Assembly: GCF_002831585.1 (NCBI RefSeq)
Contig: NZ_CP025113.1
Coordinates: forward strand, 7,827,001 to 7,891,000
DNA: 64,000 nucleotides
Direction: 5' to 3'
Source of the DNA: Bradyrhizobium sp. SK17
GTDB taxonomy: Bacteria > Pseudomonadota > Alphaproteobacteria > Rhizobiales > Xanthobacteraceae
Part shown: piece after piece, positions 61,286 through 64,000 of the stretch
Position numbering within the stretch: the stretch's first letter is position 1
Layout of the letters: every line of letters begins with the position of its first letter
Program-made: the position numbers and the translations under genes
The notes under the pieces: model-generated
The model's input: only the letters and a program-made list of their open reading frames with translations
Databases searched by the model: none
What the model was told of the DNA's origin: nothing

Positions 61286-61357
61286 ATGGCTAAGAAAGCG
61301 AAGAAGGCGAAGGCGAAGAAGGCCCCCAAGAAGAAGAAGGCCGCCAAGAAGAAGTAA
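61286..61357 (+). CDS. 23-residue Lys/Ala peptide (histone-H1-like)
   Basis: ATG 61286 is preceded by GAGAGGATACT and opens a 23-residue frame with TAA at 61355-61357. Fifteen of 23 residues are Lys, nearly all the rest Ala, plus one Pro: MAKKAKKAKAKKAPKKKK and a short Lys/Ala tail. It resembles the (K/A)-rich tails of H1-like bacterial chromatin proteins but as a stand-alone peptide. A DNA- or RNA-binding role is inferred from charge only. Confidence 0.65.
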   Translation: MAKKAKKAKAKKAPKKKKAAKKK

Positions 61358-61480
61358 CCCGTTTCTCGCCCGGGTAGCGGCTCAGCCCTGCCCGGGCACC
61401 CAGACCGGAGCGACCGGCCCAGACCTCAACTCCGGATACACCATTCGAACAATTCGGCCCCTGACAGAGCGGGCAACATG

Positions 61481-61504
61481 GCAGGCGCAAGGCCTGCTTT
61501 TTTA
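61481..61504 (+). terminator. Rho-independent terminator after the lysine-rich peptide
   Basis: GCAGGC and GCCTGC form a stem with a short loop, followed by six Ts (61498-61503). It lies about 125 bases after the peptide stop and could end its transcript. Confidence 0.75.
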
Positions 61505-61553
61505 TTGCCCGCACCGCTTTTGTTGCCGGTGGCAGGCGCGGACGAAGACGCCG

Positions 61554-62165
61554 TCAGCGCTCCGCGAAGGCGAGCTTGGCGCCGAGCACCGCAAAGCCCG
61601 CGGCAAAGCTCCGCCTGAGCCAGGCCATCACCTTCGGCCGGGTGATGACGCGATCGCGCACCGACGCCGCGAACAGCCCGTAGATCGCGAACACCGCGAA
61701 GGTCATCGCCATGAACACGCCGCTGAGCTCAACCATCCGCGCCAGCGGATGGGCCTCGTCGACCGCGATGAATTGCGGCAGGAAGGCCAGGAAGAAGATC
61801 GACAGTTTCGGGTTGAGGATGTTGATCAGGATCGCGGTCACGATCACGCGGCCGTTCGAGCGCGGCTTGATCTCGGTGTCGACGGCCAGCGCGCCGCGCT
61901 CACGCAGCGCCTGCCAGGCCATGTAGAGCAGATAGACCACGCCGCCCCATTTCAGCGCCGCGAACGCCATGGCGCTGGTGTGCAGGATGGCGGCAAGGCC
62001 CAGCATCGCAGCGATCATCTGCGGCACGATCCCGAGCGTGCAGCCGAACGCCGCCGCCACGCTCGCCCGCGAACCGCGGGTCAGCGCGACCGCCAGGGTG
62101 TAGAGCACGCCGGTGCCGGGCGAGGCGACCACGATCAGGGTGGTCAGCAGGAAGGACCAGGTCAT
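61554..62165 (-). CDS. LysE/RhtB-family amino-acid exporter
   Basis: A 203-residue inner-membrane protein with six helices and LysE/RhtB motifs: TTLIVVASPGTGVLYTLAVALTRGSRASVAAAFGCTLGI at the N-terminus, LKWGGVVYLLYMAWQALRE, and ILINILNPKLSIFFLAFLPQFI. The substrate is unknown; homoserine, threonine and lysine are typical. Confidence 0.9.
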   Translation of the reverse strand: MTWSFLLTTLIVVASPGTGVLYTLAVALTRGSRASVAAAFGCTLGIVPQMIAAMLGLAAILHTSAMAFAALKWGGVVYLLYMAWQALRERGALAVDTEIKPRSNGRVIVTAILINILNPKLSIFFLAFLPQFIAVDEAHPLARMVELSGVFMAMTFAVFAIYGLFAASVRDRVITRPKVMAWLRRSFAAGFAVLGAKLAFAER

Positions 62166-62213
62166 TGCAGTTCCTCGATTTCAAATTCTTGAGTCAAACC
62201 CTTGGGGGGCACG

Positions 62214-63089
62214 TCATTCCAGATCTCGCTTCAGATAGTCCAGCACGCGCGGGAAGGCATCCTTGCGCGCCTCGGGATCGGTCCCGATCACGGGGATCGA
62301 GCCATCCCGCATCGTATAGGCCGGCAGCTCGGTGCGCGGCAGGTTCGGCGCATCGAACGCATGCACCGCGCCGGGATAGCTCTTCAGCTCGACCGGATTG
62401 CCGCGCGCCTTGGCCGCCGCGATGAAGGCGTCGCAGGGCTTGTACGGCGTCCAGACGTCGGCCTCGCCGATCAGCACCAGCAGCGGCACCCGGCTGGTCC
62501 AGCCATTCGGCTCGACATTGGTGAAGGGCCTCGATTGATAGATGTCGGCGCAGGCGCCGGGATAGAACGCCACCGCGGCCCTGAAATCCTGCGCCAACTC
62601 GGCCGGCCGGCCGATGCTCCTGTCGTTGATCGAGAGCAGCACCACGCCGCCGCCCTGCGACCAGCCCATCAGCGCGATGCGGTCCGGCTTCACGAAGGGC
62701 TGCGCCTGCAAATAACGCAGCGCGCCATAGGCATCCTTCGGCCGCTCGCGCCACATCCTGCGGCTGTCGGGCCCGCGCGAGCAGGTCTGGCCGAGCCCGC
62801 GCGGCGTCGCGCTGTCGACGATCAGGGTGACATAGCCCTGCACCGCGAGCGCCCGCGCCCAGGCGCGATAGAGGCCGAACACGCGGCCCTTCTTGTCATT
62901 GAGGCCGGAACAGCCATGCATCAGCACCACCGCGGGCCGCGGCGTGTCGTCCTCGCGGCGGTCGAGATGACCGATCAGGTCGGTGGTGCCGTCGAGTGAG
63001 GGGAAATTGACGATCGTCTCCGCCGCGGCGGGCGCCGCGGTCGCGAGCACGAACCAGACCAGTCCGATGATCGGCCACAGGCGGCGCAT
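62214..63089 (-). CDS. Exported dienelactone-hydrolase-like alpha/beta hydrolase
   Basis: A 291-residue protein with a signal peptide (LVWFVLATAAPAAAE) and an alpha/beta hydrolase fold: VVLMHGCSGLNDKKGRVF, nucleophile elbow GWSQGGG (Ser), an acidic residue in LIGEADVWTP and a catalytic His in PGAVHAFDAP. The family often annotates as dienelactone hydrolase or prolyl oligopeptidase-like. Periplasmic location differs from cytoplasmic ring-cleavage lactonases; substrate unknown. Confidence 0.85.
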   Translation of the reverse strand: MRRLWPIIGLVWFVLATAAPAAAETIVNFPSLDGTTDLIGHLDRREDDTPRPAVVLMHGCSGLNDKKGRVFGLYRAWARALAVQGYVTLIVDSATPRGLGQTCSRGPDSRRMWRERPKDAYGALRYLQAQPFVKPDRIALMGWSQGGGVVLLSINDRSIGRPAELAQDFRAAVAFYPGACADIYQSRPFTNVEPNGWTSRVPLLVLIGEADVWTPYKPCDAFIAAAKARGNPVELKSYPGAVHAFDAPNLPRTELPAYTMRDGSIPVIGTDPEARKDAFPRVLDYLKRDLE

Positions 63090-63167
63090 CAGCCGCCAAT
63101 ATCACGCTGCCCGGGCGGGCGGAAGCGACCAGCGCCCGCCCGCCACACGTCGGCGCTGACAAACGCG

Positions 63168-63569
63168 TTATGAAGGCCTCGACCGGCCGCCCGGCAGCGT
63201 CGACGCCTTGGTCTCGGCGAGCCGGATCACGTCAAGCGGCGCCCACGGCTTGGCCCAGAACAAGGCGCCGTCCGGCAGGCGCTGACGCAGCGGCTTGCCC
63301 GAAGTCACGATCACGTCGAGGTCGGGCTTGTGTTTCTTCGCCGCATGGGCAAGCTCGACGCCGGTCATGTTTCCGGCGAGTTCGACGTCGGTCATCATCA
63401 GCACGACGTTGTCGCCATTGCCGAGCAGCACCAATTCGGCAGCCTCCGCGCTCTCGCAGGCGATGACGTCGAAATCGCTTTCCTCCAGCAGCAAGCCGAT
63501 CATCTCGCGCTGCATCGGGTCGTCCTCGACGACCAACGCCTTCGCACGATCGGGCCTCGACTGTCCCAT
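63168..63569 (-). CDS. Single-domain response regulator
   Basis: A 133-residue receiver: ALVVEDDPMQREMIGLLLEE, phospho-acceptor Asp in VLMMTDVELAGNMTGVELA, IVTSGKP and a Lys in FWAKPWAP. No output domain. The kinase is not adjacent. Confidence 0.88.
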   Translation of the reverse strand: MGQSRPDRAKALVVEDDPMQREMIGLLLEESDFDVIACESAEAAELVLLGNGDNVVLMMTDVELAGNMTGVELAHAAKKHKPDLDVIVTSGKPLRQRLPDGALFWAKPWAPLDVIRLAETKASTLPGGRSRPS

Positions 63570-63736
63570 GGTGTGCCTCCTCTGTTCTGATCGCCTGGAT
63601 TGATCGCCGCGTGAAAACGAACACTGACTAAATGCCTAAAATCGCTGGATGGTTCAGTTCCAATTTGAGAAAAGCGGGGAACCGCCGTGTTCCCGCATGG
63701 CCACCACCACCCTCGTCGAGATGGAGCCGACCCGAC

Positions 63737-64000
63737 ATGACTGCGATCTCTGGATCCGCCGCTGCCGTGACCGGAGCCGCCAGCGGCATCGGCCGCGCAC
63801 TGGCGCTTGAACTCGCACAGCGCGGCTGCGACCTGGCGCTCGCCGACCGCGACGAGGCCGGTCTACAGGCGACGGCCGCCGAGATCGCGAAAGCGAGCCC
63901 GCGCAAGGTCACCGTGCATCGCCTCGACGTCGGCGAGCCCGACCAGATCGCGGCATTCGCGGCCGCCGCCAGCGCCGCGCATCCCGCGCTCAACATCGTC
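63737..64000 (+). CDS. Short-chain dehydrogenase/reductase (N-terminal part)
   Basis: From ATG 63737 about 88 residues are visible before the window ends. The Rossmann motif AAAVTGAASGIGRALALELAQRGCDLALADRD and the following HRLDVGEPDQIAAFAAAA are SDR features; the active site lies beyond the window. GGAG precedes the start by nine bases. Substrate unknown. Confidence 0.85.
   Translation, partial: MTAISGSAAAVTGAASGIGRALALELAQRGCDLALADRDEAGLQATAAEIAKASPRKVTVHRLDVGEPDQIAAFAAAASAAHPALNIV

Noticed and set aside
1..64000. CRISPR arrays or rRNA genes
   Set aside because: No regularly spaced direct repeats and no rRNA-like sequence were seen on either strand.

Overview
The window looks like chromosomal DNA of a GC-rich alphaproteobacterium, most likely Bradyrhizobium or a close Nitrobacteraceae relative. 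The reasons are the protein families (RpoH with the alphaproteobacterial look, DUF1275, DUF6894, HdeD, a BKACE enzyme, a fused LivM-LivG transporter, isoquinoline-oxidoreductase-like subunits) and intergenic palindromes of the kind I associate with Bradyrhizobium genomes. The organism call is inference.

Layout. (1) 1-14.4 kb, nearly all minus strand, is catabolic. One block holds a ThDP-dependent enzyme, a TauD-type dioxygenase and a LysR regulator. A second holds an MHS-type organic-acid transporter, an FCD regulator, a leaderless solute-binding-protein homologue, a PrpF-type isomerase and a class III CoA-transferase. A third runs intradiol dioxygenase - SDR - BKACE - MDR oxidoreductase, with a LysR regulator upstream. 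Two near-identical promoters (4.5 and 9.46 kb) tie the second block together. (2) 14.6-36.7 kb carries stress, efflux and signalling genes: YciI, a cyclic-nucleotide-binding membrane protein, an RND pump, AraC, an oxalate module (bicupin decarboxylase, HdeD, AEC carrier), MFS pumps, a four-PAS histidine kinase with a FixJ/NarL-type regulator and a lone receiver, an EmrAB-like pump, DoxX and DUF1275. Three ATACC-N2-GGTAT palindromes lie in the intergenic regions here.

(3) 36.7-48.7 kb holds a decayed branched-chain amino-acid transporter (livH truncated, livM-livG with two frameshifts). It abuts a defence island that ends at a tRNA-Glu gene with an excisionase-like gene beside it. The island carries an AbiEi/AbiEii toxin-antitoxin pair, divergent from an operon of a 202-aa unknown protein, a caspase-like protease fused to a Ski2/Hel308-type helicase, and a protein with a PD-(D/E)xK-like nuclease motif. 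A convergent Mrr-like nuclease/HTH protein follows. The caspase-helicase operon is the best candidate for an undescribed system.

(4) 48.7-64 kb returns to core-genome style: two molybdenum hydroxylase subunits, a PQQ dehydrogenase with a lanthanide-type D-x-D motif and a Rieske protein, RluA-family pseudouridine synthase, RpoH, a secreted amidase, a diguanylate cyclase, a 23-residue lysine-rich peptide, LysE, a hydrolase, a receiver protein and the start of an SDR. Starts were chosen from ribosome binding sites and family alignments by eye; boundaries of weak calls may be off by a few codons.
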